DNA of 10,681 bases from Parachlorella kessleri (GCA_001598975.1 BBXU01001038.1:1-10681), one strand, 5' to 3'; shown: positions 1 through 9,800, numbered from the stretch's first letter. The notes: generated from the letters alone by a model not told the origin. A program made the numbers and translations.

Positions 1-82
1 TCCCAGACCCTCTGCACCAGCGTGGATCCCTGGTCGACCCAGATGTCCACCCCACTCGGCTGCGCGTCTTGTACCTCGGCTG
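1..82 (-). other. Possible exon of an unidentified gene running off the left edge
   Basis: On the minus strand a long C-rich tract and CTTGCCGCAG look like an intron end. After them, from 82, one frame stays open to the window edge and reads EVQDAQPSGVDIWVDQGS then TLVQRVW, which looks like real protein. It is only about 26 codons and I cannot assign a family. The plus strand is also open in one frame over the same bases, so this could be chance. Confidence 0.3.
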
Positions 83-100
83 CGGCAAGCCACTAAGCAC

Positions 101-120
101 GGGGTGGGGGTGGGTGGGGG
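101..120 (+). other. G-quadruplex motif with single-base loops
   Basis: Four G runs of 4, 5, 3 and 5 bases are separated by single T residues. Such short loops give the most stable class of parallel quadruplex. On the minus strand the same bases form the C-rich tract before the possible exon at the left edge. Confidence 0.8.
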
Positions 121-1404
121 TGACAGCCCCCAAATTCGACATAGGCCACAGCCTGGAGGGGTACCAACACGGTGTTGTCGACGGTATAGCATGCTAGCCT
201 GGGCAGAGGCCGTGTGACAGCATCTGGGTGATGTGCGAAATGCTTCCCAGGTGTCCAGCACCCTGGTACACAGCTTTTCTTGCCAGCTGCTTGCCTTGCT
301 GCAGCAGAGGCCCCCCAGTCAAAACACTTTGACGACGGCGTTTGGTATGCCAATCTGAGCATGGACTGCGCCGCCCCCTCACTACTGCAACGGCCCCTTC
401 ACACATCGCCTTCCATCTTCACAAGGCTAGCACAGAAGCAGGTTTGCTTTACATGTGTCACCGCTGCACGGATGTTGAAGAAACCAGTCCATACTAAGGC
501 CCTAGCCCTGAACATGCCGTCGTACCTGGTCAGTAGGGCAGCGTCTTGCAGGGCGGCTTTGGTAGGCTTCTGTCGTGTCAAATGCCTCGATGGCAGGGGC
601 ACCATCGCACCTCCACGGCACACTGTTGCGCTGCCGAGGAGTTTTACTGGCTTTCACAAGGAGGACCATACCGGCTGTTGTTGGCAGCCCTTGAACTTGA
701 AATTTTGCCGCCTGTCCCGCTGCAAGCAACCCCTCCCAGCTGCCGGTTCTGAACGAGGGAGGGGCCTGCCAACCTGGACGAGGCACACAGGGAGCGCCAC
801 AGCTCATGTGCCACAGTGGGCATAGACAGGCGCATTCTACATCCAGGCCTGCTCGTACACCTCAACTCAATCCCCGGTCGCATTCCCTGCCACCCATGCT
901 AATAGACACATACATAGACATCATAGAAGGGCGGTGATACCACGCTAGGAGGGCAGCCCTTGTCACGCACTCGCCTTGAAGACGAGCACCCAAGGCCTGG
1001 CTGCTTGTGAATGCTGGCAAATATCTCCATGTACTGTTACCAAAGCAAAGAGGATCGGGGCAGTCGATGGAAAGATCGGTGGTGTGACAGGGCCGTGCCT
1101 GGCGCATGGCCTGGCGTGTGCCTGGAGAGCGCAGCATGCCAGCACGGTTCCGGGCGCAGGCACTGCAGTCAGGCGCGCTCCTGACGTGGCCATGATGGGA
1201 TTCATAAGTGGAGGGAAACCATGGTGAAGGCCTGGTTGTATGACAGGAACACCCCGGTGGCATGAGAGAAATAACCAACGCTTTGGAATATATCCAAAAC
1301 TCGCCGCTTCAGCCCAGCTGACCAGACGTGCTGTAGGAACCCTGGTTGCACCACTCCCAACTTGTATGGTGGAGCCCTACGTCTGCCAGCGGTTGCATTC
1401 GCGG

Positions 1405-1409
1405 TTACA
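1405..1409 (-). promoter_or_regulatory. Possible TGTAA polyadenylation signal of SRPRB
   Basis: TGTAA, the usual polyadenylation signal of chlorophyte algae, occurs on the minus strand about 235 bases after the SRPRB stop codon. A five-base match is weak alone, and I see no TGTAA after either of the other two genes in this window, so the call is tentative. Confidence 0.25.
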
Positions 1410-1642
1410 GTCCCAAGTTTGTTGCTGGTAAGCCCCACAGTACGCTGGCTGCACCACGCCGCAGAGCCCAGCCAGTAGGCGTAGGCGGAACACCCGTTGC
1501 ACGCCATCCCTGTTAGGCCAAGTTACCAGCATTACCCTATGCACCACATACTCTTATAACAGTCTGCTCCTGCGCAGCAACAGCTCCCAAAGAGTCTTGG
1601 ATTTCATACAAGCAGATACCCTTTGCAATACAAAGGTCACAG

Positions 1643-4055
1643 CTAAGCAGGTACACATCGCCGAATGAAGGCCGCCACCTCAGCCACGCCACCTGTGTCA
1701 ACTGCCGACACGCTGGCAGTAGAGACCCGCACACCCCTGCAGGTCAATGAAAGGAAGTGGCCCAATCACTTCTGTGATTGCCAGTCCCCTGCAGAAGTAT
1801 GGCTGCTCTGTGGCGGAGGTGTGGCTGTTCTGTGGCCCGACCATCAAGCGCTGAAACCCACCCCTCCTATGTAGGGCGCACACTGCGGCAAGCCAAGGTG
1901 GGCAGGACAGGGTTTGCACACAGAGCGCCACTGCTGGTACTCGGGCTGCTTACACAGCCACAGTGGTGCACAGCAAGGAAGTCGCCCTCCGTCGTGCACA
2001 CACTCATGCACAGAGCCTTCAACGGGCCAGTGGCTCCATGCCCACACAAAGCTCGCTCGTGCATCAATTCAAGGCAAAAACAACACAGGGCCGGCTGGCA
2101 CGGTCCATTGGGGAACTGGGATGTCTCAAGAAAGGCGGGAGGTCGCTGACTGTATGAAACAATTGCAAAGAACATTCTCGACAAGGGAGGACGCACCTGG
2201 CTCTGGCATGCGCCTCAAAGCTGAATGGCTCCCCTGCCACCCCAAGCTGCACTTGCTGGCCGCTGCTGCCGCTCACATCGCTCAGCGCCCCGCGTGTACT
2301 GCGCATCTGCAGGGGCAGCGTGACGAAAGCTACAAGCTGAGGACAGGAGTCAAGCACACCACCGGCCATCCCTAATGCCACTGACACCGCACAATCACAC
2401 TCTACCGCTGCACCAACCCACGCTGGCGAAGCGTCCCCTTCTGAGCCCACCTGCCATCCAAACTCAAGCCCCAAGCTGTCCTGCCTGCACCTGTAAGGGC
2501 CCAGCAGGATCCATCCTGCTATGCTTAACTCACTCCAAGCCCCTGACGCCGGCATCGCGCTGCAGCCTATGATATAGCTTCCCCTCCTGACAATGACCAT
2601 CCCCTGCCTTCCCGCCCGCCCAGCGCCAGCTCACCAGCGACCCTCCTCACCTGATCAATCTCCTTCTCTAGCCGCTTGCGCACAAAGTCCACCGTGTGGG
2701 CCTTGGTCCCCTGGTCAGCCTTGTTGCAGGCCAGCAGGACCGGCAACCTCCGCTTGGCCACAGCCGGGTGGGAGAGGAGGTCGTACAGCTGCCTGCAGAG
2801 GGTGTAGGTATTCTTTTGACACAGACAGTGTAGGCGGCAGCTTGCGGGTGATGACAGCTGAGTCAGACAGTAGGTCATAGAGTGACCTGGCGTGAGGGAG
2901 GTAATGCATGCCGATCAGTGCTGGAGACCTGCATGTGGGCTCATGCACGCCTCTGGCTCGACAGAAGCCTGGGAGTTGTGAGAACCTGCAACTCCATGCC
3001 TCCGAGCATACCGACACATACTCTGCTGCCATGCTGAACGAACACAGTGACATACACCCAGGAGGCGGAGAGACACAGCGCTCACTGCAGCGTGCGTTCC
3101 TCTAGCCGCCAGCACGCACACACACTATCATCCATATGAGCCCACACGACACACACACGCAGTCTCAGCTGTGCTCACTCTGCTGTCTCCGTCTTCTTGG
3201 GCATGAAGTCCACCGAGTCCACCACAAACACCACCCCCTTGGCGCCCTTCTCCAGGTACGACTCCAGCTTGCCGCGCACGCGTGGGTGGCCTGGGATATC
3301 CACCACCCGCACCGGCCGCGCCGCGCCGCCCTGGGGAGGGGTGGAAGCACTAGCGACTATCTTATGGGATGCGTCTGATCCCGATTCTACTGTCCTGCCT
3401 GGGTGCTGACCGGCAGGGGTACATGTGGACTGTCCCACAGGGACATGCACTAGCAGCTGCCAGGCTTGCTAGGGCTACAAGTCTAGCACCAGCTGCCCCT
3501 GGTAGGGTCAAAGAGTACCCCTGCAAAGGCGCCCAAGCAACCCGTGCTGCGCCCCTGATGCCTTGCGTGGCCCCGGTTGACGGGTGCCAAGACATAAAAG
3601 CCCCCAGGTGCAAGGCACACATGAGCCGCCCCACCTTCTCAGTGCTCAGCACAAACTCGTCCACGTTCTCCTGCATGCTTGCCACGGTGCCGTTGAGGGT
3701 CGAGCCTTCCCGCAGCTGGTGGAACAGTGTGGTTTTGCCCGCGTCACACGGCCCCACTATCAGCACTGTGTTGCCTCGTGGCCCTCCTAGCCAGACCTTC
3801 AGGAGCGCTGCACCCAGGAACAGCTGGCAGGTCGATGCCAAGCGAAGGTGCCAGCAGCTGCTACAAGAAGCTGGCCCCAGTGCGGCAGGTGCAAGGGTAT
3901 GCAGGAGTATGTAGGCAGCAGGTGTTCCGTTCACACTGCAAGTGTCTTGCACAAAGCCCACCCAGGACAAGCAGCACTGCGGCCAGCAAGGCTGCTAGGA
4001 GCACCGTATTCGGGCTCTGCAGCGCCTGAACGACGTCCTCTGCCTGTGCCGACAT
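1643..4055 (-). CDS. SRPRB: Signal recognition particle receptor subunit beta, complete, six exons
   Basis: This is the membrane-anchored small GTPase of the SRP receptor, which holds SR-alpha at the ER membrane so that SRP-bound ribosomes dock there. Exons on the minus strand are 4055-3953, 3807-3635, 3330-3179, 2792-2651, 2306-2197 and 1712-1643. Their phases agree at all five junctions and give 249 residues, close to plant SR-beta. Seen: one hydrophobic segment at residues 17-33, a G1 loop GPCDAGKT at 53-60, G3 DIPGH at 103-107, G4 NKAD at 166-169, and a C-terminal helix ending FIRRCVPA. The region after G4 (FSFEAHARA) matches the plant family. The start is the first ATG in its frame. Donors are GTGCAA, GTGGGG, GTGAGC, GTGAGG and GTGCGT; all acceptors end in AG. 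Exon 1 could instead end at 3961, which changes residue 35 from Ser to Ala and removes the nearby Gly-Gly-Leu. It is transcribed divergently from NDUFB9. Intron 3 holds a diverged copy of the start of exon 4. Confidence 0.93.
1763..1780. repeat. Small perfect hairpin in SRPRB intron 5
   Basis: CAATCAC and GTGATTG pair perfectly as a 7 bp stem around a 4-base loop, about 50 bases upstream (in gene sense) of the last exon acceptor. At this size it may be chance. Confidence 0.5.
1800..1836 (+). repeat. Short imperfect direct repeat in SRPRB intron 5
   Basis: TGGCTGCTCTGTGGC at 1800-1814 recurs at 1822-1836 with one mismatch, a 22 bp offset. It is probably a slippage or local duplication product in the intron. 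Confidence 0.7.
2793..2886 (-). pseudogene. Diverged duplicate of SRPRB exon 4 start, inside intron 3
   Basis: On the minus strand an acceptor (CGCCAG) is followed from 2886 by codons reading SLYDLLSDSAVITRKLPP. The real exon 4 begins 94 bp downstream and reads QLYDLLSHPAVAKRRLPV. Over 17 codons 11 residues are identical, while about 32 of 51 bases match; seven codons differ only at a silent third position. Beyond this the copy decays: the G4 stretch reads SKEY where exon 4 has NKAD. The offset is 94 bp, so reading on into exon 4 shifts the frame. I call it an exon relic or cryptic alternative exon. The similarity is seen directly; any use in splicing is unknown. Confidence 0.75.
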
Positions 4056-4453
4056 TGCAGCACAGTCCAGACCCTGCTCTATCAAGGGGCGTAGGGGGAA
4101 CTCGCTGGCTTGGTTTATTGTGGCGAGTTCTGAGTCAGGTGATCACACGCCTTAAGCCGGCCCCCCAAGGACTTGAATACGAAGGATCTGAGCGACCAAA
4201 TGCAAGTACGTAACAACAAGGCCTCGCAAGGCTTTCCTGGCGGGAGCACCCTCTTCTGGGTGCGGACCCGCTCTCTCCAAACCGTGCAGAGTTTTGCGAT
4301 CAGTGGATGTAGAAGACCAATCCTGAGAAGTTCATCGATCACAGGCTGAGCTGGTGGCTACGGTTCTCCACAGGCCCTCCGGGCAGTGCTGAGTTGCTGC
4401 CCTGTTGCCGTGTGGTTGTACAGTAGACAATCCATAGGGTAGCAGGGGTAGAG
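4056..4453. promoter_or_regulatory. Divergent intergenic region shared by SRPRB and NDUFB9
   Basis: Only 398 bp separate the two start codons, which face away from each other, so both promoters and both 5' UTRs must fit here unless there is an upstream non-coding exon. I see no clear TATA box. The arrangement suggests a bidirectional promoter for two constitutively needed genes; this is inferred from geometry only. Confidence 0.6.
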
Positions 4454-5995
4454 ATGGCGACAGCCCTCCAGAAAACTCGCGCCCTACATCTATACAGGCA
4501 CAGCCTGAAAAACATGCTCAGCTGGGCTGTGAGGAGAGAGATTTTCTATGAGGAGGTGAGTAAGACTTCTTGGTGCTCCCCTTAGTGTAAGGTACTTGCT
4601 GACGTATGTCCCCACCACCCCTAAGCACCACCAATGTTTCTGTGTTGGCTAAGTTCTCCTTCTGCACCCATCACGACCCATATCTGCCTGCAGGCTGAGC
4701 GCATTCGTGGCGAGTTCGAGGCAAACAAGGCCCTCACTGAGCCGATTCAGATAGAGCGCGCGCTGGAGAAGGGGGAGGCAAAGCTGCGGGAGATGCTGCA
4801 CCCCGACCCTTACATCGGTGCGTGGGCGGCAGCGGGCATATTGTTGCTGTTGGACAGCTTGCAGTCGATCATAGAGGTCGCAAAGGACCCTCTACGGCGT
4901 TGTCGCCCTGACACAAATTCGGGGGGAAGGAGGGGGGAGGGAGGCGCGGGTGGGAGTTTGCCAGGCAGGCAAGGTGGAAAGTGCCGGGGGGCAGGAGTGC
5001 GTTGCTACACACGGCTGCGGCACGCTCCCCAGGGCAGTGGTTTTGCAATTTTACCTCCTGCTTGTGGAGTGCGTAAGAAACAGTTGTTGCGTCAGCAAGG
5101 GGTGGCCTGTAAGGCCCAGCGGCTGCGGACTTCTCCTGCACCATGTGTTGGAGTAGGAGCTCTCCTGCACTATCTGCTCGAGAGGGAGGTCTGCTGCAGC
5201 AGGGGCCAGCCACTGCCAGTTGTCCAGTTCTATGTGGAGTGGTTGAGTCCTTACATGAGCCTTACCTGTAGGACCCAGCCAGCCCTCAAAACCGCATGTT
5301 TGTCTGTCGCCAGCGAGCCGCGGGCAGCAGCAGGGCAGGCCGGGTTTGCCATCGCATCCACTGATACCCTACCTGCTGACCAGCCGAGCGCGTGGTCTGC
5401 AGCAGGCAGGCTGGCCAGATGGGGTAGAGCCTTGGGTGAAGGGAGGGGAAGCCCTTGGTGCGGTAGCCTTGCTGGCACCGTCGACACACTGTAGCGTAAT
5501 TTGCTTGCTTTCTGTGCTTTGTTGCAGTGCCCTACCGGCCAGGCGGCAGCATGTATGCCCGCAACCCCCCCTTCCCCAAGGAGGTTAGTCACAGTATTAC
5601 ACTACACCTGTCGAGGTGGCGGGAAAGGCCCTTGGTGTCTGCAAGGCTGGTTGGACGCACAGCTTGTGTTGTTTCTTCTTCGTGCATGCAGCCTCAGGCG
5701 TGGTGGGTTGGCACAAACTCCTGGCAGCCATGTGTGCTCTGGCACCCGCACGAGGCCCGCCGCGTCATGTCTTGGCATTGAGTTATCACCAAGAGCACTC
5801 GATTCTCCTTGTCAACTCAGCATTAGCATGGGTGGCAGGTAGTGGAAACAGGGGGGTGGGAGCTGGGCTGGACTGACGGCGCTGGGTGCAGAATGAGCCC
5901 AATCAGTCAACCTATGCATGCCATGTTCCAAATTTATGAGTCTCCTGCGTCTGCAGGTCAAGATGTACCAGGACTTCGGCACGGAGGGCCACTAA
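4454..5995 (+). CDS. NDUFB9: NADH:ubiquinone oxidoreductase subunit B9 (B22, LYR family), complete, four exons
   Basis: This is an accessory subunit of the membrane arm of mitochondrial complex I, in the LYR protein family whose members bind the mitochondrial acyl carrier protein. Exons are 4454-4555, 4694-4817, 5528-5583 and 5957-5995. Phases agree and give 106 residues; land-plant B22 is about 117. Seen: the LYR motif exactly at residues 13-15 in a helical context, a second charged helix at about 35-68, then the family signature HPDPYIVPYRPGGS at 70-83 and a short tail ending DFGTEGH. The start is supported by an in-frame TAG at 4424-4426 with no ATG between. Donors are GTGAGT, GTGCGT and GTTAGT; acceptors are CTGCAG, TTGCAG and CTGCAG. 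Intron 2 is long (710 bp) with a G-rich block. There is no clear cleavable presequence, as is usual for this subunit. It lies head to head with SRPRB and tail to tail with the helicase gene. Confidence 0.95.
4921..4954 (+). other. G-rich block in NDUFB9 intron 2
   Basis: Five or more runs of at least three G lie within 34 bases on the sense strand, about 100 bases after the exon 2 donor. The pre-mRNA could fold as a quadruplex or bind G-run splicing factors. The motif is seen; function is inference. Confidence 0.65.
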
Positions 5996-6824
5996 GCAGC
6001 TGCGCAGCCTTCAAATTTTGCATCAGAATCCCCGCCTGCATCACAACCCCCTGCCAAGCGGGAGCGCAGCCCCAGGAGAGGAGTTGTGGGCCTACGTGTG
6101 CGCCTGAGGCGTGCAGTGTGGATGCTGCCCGCCCCTTAATGGGATGCTTCTGTGGTGGCCTGACGCTGAGGGCTTGCCTATGGGGTCCCCTCCCTCACGA
6201 ATCATACTTGTGTGCCAGGTGTGCCTTGGGGTGACAGGGGTGGTGTGTGTCTAGGTGTGCTGTCAGGGGACGGTGTACACACCTGTTTACTGTTGCCAGC
6301 GGGTATGTGTGAGTTATAGATATAAGTATGTCCTGTCCTGGTCCTGCTTTATGGCAGGAGCTTCCTTTGTCATGTAGGATTGCCAAAGCTTCGCCATCAG
6401 CCACTTTGATGCAACTACAGCTAGACTGAAAGCAAGGCTCTCCGTGCAATCCGGGACACCATGAGCATGAGGTTCAAAGGGTCACCAGGAATGGTGGGCT
6501 ACCTCTCCAGGTACCCCCAAGACCCATCACAAACAATGAGGGGTCTCTCAAGGGGTCTAATTGCAGCTAACAAGCGCATCCTATCCAGACTGGGCAACCC
6601 ATAGCTTCCCCTGACAGGAGCGCACACACAACACTCCAAACCGTGCCCTACCAGCCTCCCCACAGAGCACTCGCCACACACCGCCATTCAAGTACCGGCA
6701 TAGCTGGTGTGACCCCCCAAATAATGGGCTGGTACTGAAATGTAGCCAATTAATCCTACCGACTCTCTTAAACCGTCACCACTGGTGCCAGCACCCCGCC
6801 GCTTGCTCCCAGGCACAACTGCGA
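5996..6824. other. Convergent 3' region between NDUFB9 and the helicase gene
   Basis: These 829 bp hold the 3' UTRs of two genes that end toward each other. I see no coding exon, no TGTAA signal on either strand and no RNA gene. Short open frames here have no recognisable content. Confidence 0.6.
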
Positions 6825-9800
6825 CTACCGCCGCTTGTGCCTTGCCTTGCTCTTGAAGCCGTGTTTCCCCTTGCCGCCCCTCTTGGCCCGCGCAAGCTCA
6901 ACCTTGGACAGAGCCCCCACCGCCTTAGGGATCTGCAAGGGCAGTAAACTCGTCACGATTATAAAAGCCCTGCCACTAGAAAGTGGCTCTGCCTCTCCAC
7001 TGTCCGCTCTGCCTGCCGCCATCAATCAGCCCGTCAGGCTGAAGCCTCTCCTGAGCACGTGGGGGGCACATGGCCCGTGGCCAAGGGATGCCCATCAGCT
7101 CTGGGCACCACGCCCCGGGAGATGAGAAGCAGGCGGTGCATCACATGTTTCCAAGGGCTGAGGGGAAGTTAATAGCTGAGGACTACTGAATTTGGAGCAG
7201 TGGCCAGCATGATTAGACACCTCTCCACGCACACACCACACACCACGCCCGCCCGCCCAGCAGTGGCTACAATGCCATGGTCGCCGCTTACCGCAAATAC
7301 ACACACCCAGCCTGCCATGGAACACGCAACAACATTTCAAAGGCCCCTACAGCTCACGCTCCCAGCCACCCTTAAGACAGCAGCTACTCTCGCCAAACCA
7401 TGGACGAGCACCTACCTTGAGCTTCCCACTCTTGGCGCCGCCAGCATACACCTTTGAAGGCCCTGACGCCGACGGCTTCCCGATGCCATCGCCACCAAAC
7501 AAGCCGCCGTCCCCGCCGCCGTTCTCGCCGCCCTTCTCGCCGGCCTGCAAGAGGGAAAGCCTTGCCTGTCCCTTGTTCACAGCTCTAGCACTAATCATGG
7601 GTCTGAGCCGGGCATGTCATGCCCCTGCCTTCTGAATAGCCCTGGCTTACAGCTTGCCCCGCCCACCTCGCCCACAAACCAGCTGGGCGAGCTACCAGCA
7701 CTTCCCTATGTTTCGACATGTCACCCTGCCAGGACGTTCGCTGCATCGCCACACACCGGCGGCCTACCTTTCTCTTTTTCTGCTTTTTGCTCTTCACGCC
7801 CGTGACCATCCCCGCGGCAATCTTGCCCGCCCTGGCGGCGCTCACGCCCTGCTGCCGAAGCTCGGCCTCACGGGCCTTGATGGACTTGATGGTCCGCTTC
7901 TGCCCCACGGTCTCCTAAAGACAAGGGGAAGAAAGGGAAGCACAGGGCCAGCCAGTGGGCGGTTAGTGGGCGGCCATGAATGTAGCCTTGTGTTTGGGGA
8001 AACGCAAGGCGGCAGCTGGCCGACTCCTGCGGCACATGACGCACAGCACACAGGCCCCATGCAGCTGCGCCGGCATGGCCTCCTCTGGGCACAACCAGCC
8101 ACATGCCAGCCACAGTGGCTCCCAGTGTTACATGGTTGAATGGCTTGATGGATATATGCCACTCTCGTAAATACTAGTCTAAAAACAAATAGCAGAGTTT
8201 TTAACACAGATGGATACAGGTGATACTTATCACAGATGTTCCCGGTCGCCTCCAGGGGCCTAGGGTGACTCACATCCATCAGGGGATTCTTCCGCTTTTT
8301 GTCCTCCGTCTGCTTGGCAGCCTTCTGCTTCAGCTTCTCCTTGCGGGCGGCCTTGCCATCCTGCTTCTTGTCGCGGGGGTCTCCCTCACCCTCACCCTCC
8401 CTGCCGCCTGCAGTACAAGCAGTGTGACACAGATGCCTGCCTCAGAACTGCACGAGAGCGTAATCATGTGGTCCCCTGAGTGCCGCCTTGCGGGAGGACC
8501 TTACTGGCGGGGCCTCTTTCCATGGGCCAGGGCCAGTCAGCTCCCTTCCTGCCCGCAATACGCCACAGCCTGCACACCTTCAGCCGCACAGGAGTGCAGC
8601 CGTCTGGGATTCCCCCCTTCCCCCTCTCCCCCTCCCCACTTGGAGGACACGTCCCAGGCAGCCCACCGCCAAATCCCCAGCTGCTACTGCCTAGGCACTG
8701 AGCCACGTGGCGCCAGGCAGGGCTGTGGGGAGCAGCGACTACGGTTAGTTAGCAAAGGGCGTTGGCGCCGCCAGGGCGCACCCGCCAGCGCTTTACCCCT
8801 CTTTTGTATTATACAATACTGATGGGCTCACCCGCCAGCGCTGCTGCCTTGGATTTCTGTGCCACCTCCCGCTTCTGCCTCTCCGTCTGGAACCACGTGC
8901 GCGCGGGGCGGGCGCGGATCTCGTCCTCGTGCTCCACCATGTTTAGCGCCTGCGGGGTGGTTCCCAGGCGATTTTGGTGGTTATTTCTTCAGAACACTTT
9001 GTGCTTCCATACAGGACGAGTACCTCCCCAGTGTCTGAGCAGAGCGGGGATGGGTGTTAGCCCTATGCTGCATTGTCGTCCGGCCCGCAGAGAGGTGGGG
9101 TAAGCAGAACTCCATGACCAAGTCACTGGGCATGCAGACAGCTGCTGACACTAGCACCTCAGAAAGCAATGCAGAGCTTACGAGGATGAGCCCAGGTGCC
9201 TTGTAGACAAGATGCGGCTCTGCGACATGGTGTGCCAACACACGCTAGAGGCAGAGCGGCAGCATAGCACGCACGCAGCAGGCGCCACCTCACCTTCTGT
9301 CCCTCGGCCCAGAAGGCTCCTCTCACCTACTATGCCTCCGCCACAGCACGCGCCACAGCAGGCGCCACCTCACCCACCTTCTGCGCCTCCATCTCCGCCT
9401 TCCTCAGCGCCCGCTCCTCCCGCTCCTCGGCAATGACCTGAAACACGCCCTCCTCCAGCCGCTCCACCTTGTCCTGCAGGGCAGCACAATGATAAAATAT
9501 ACAAAATCATCGAAAAGTGGGGCACATCGTTCACCTGCTCCTTTGCTGTGCAGACCTTCACAGCACAGGCGGCAGCGGCATGGGTGTGTCACCTGCGCCT
9601 TGCTGTCCAACGAAGCCAGGGCATGCACACCACCACCTTGCAACCTGGCAGCCTCCAAAGATAGGCACAGGCAGGCATTTTCCAGGACGTAAATCCACAC
9701 GCCAGGGGACTACAAGGGGCCTACGCAGCTTCTGTCCAGGCTACAGCAGACTGCAGTGCTCGCTGGCCCCTTACGCAAGCAGCGGCTCAAGGCACAGGCA

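Larger units (their letters stand above)
83..1642. other. No recognisable gene; SRPRB 3' UTR and intergenic sequence
   Basis: I recognise no protein family in this stretch on either strand. The longest open frame, 280-825 on the plus strand, has no motif, no conserved composition and overlaps competing frames, as expected by chance in GC-rich DNA. The right part, roughly 1400-1642, is probably the 3' UTR of SRPRB. If the exon candidate at the left edge is real, part of this stretch would be upstream intron or exons of that gene. Confidence 0.6.

Noticed and set aside
498..630. Possible minus-strand exon with acceptor CTCGGCAG and donor CAG-GTACGA
   Set aside because: The splice-like sites exist, but two frames are open, neither resembles a known protein, and it cannot be joined in phase to the candidate at 1-82 with any confidence.
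280..825. Open frame of 181 codons on the plus strand
   Set aside because: No domain or motif, Cys- and Arg-rich as GC-rich noncoding frames are, and overlapped by equally long frames on the other strand.
862..1278. Open frame of 138 codons on the minus strand
   Set aside because: Lies downstream of SRPRB with no recognisable content; probably chance.
1713..1800. Two further CTGCAG acceptors upstream of SRPRB exon 6
   Set aside because: One gives the wrong phase after exon 5 and the other leads into a TGA. Only TGCCAG before 1712 joins in frame and matches plant SR-beta.
3130..3165. CA-rich stretch in SRPRB intron 3
   Set aside because: Short, interrupted microsatellite-like DNA with no further structure.
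4150..4260. tRNA-like B box (TTCAAGTCC) on the minus strand near 4180
   Set aside because: No A box and no cloverleaf stems at the right spacing.
4634..5494. Open frame of 286 codons on the plus strand, the longest in the window
   Set aside because: It only contains NDUFB9 exon 2 in frame and then reads through intron 2. The GTGCGT donor at 4818 and the phase-correct exon 3 show the rest is intron.
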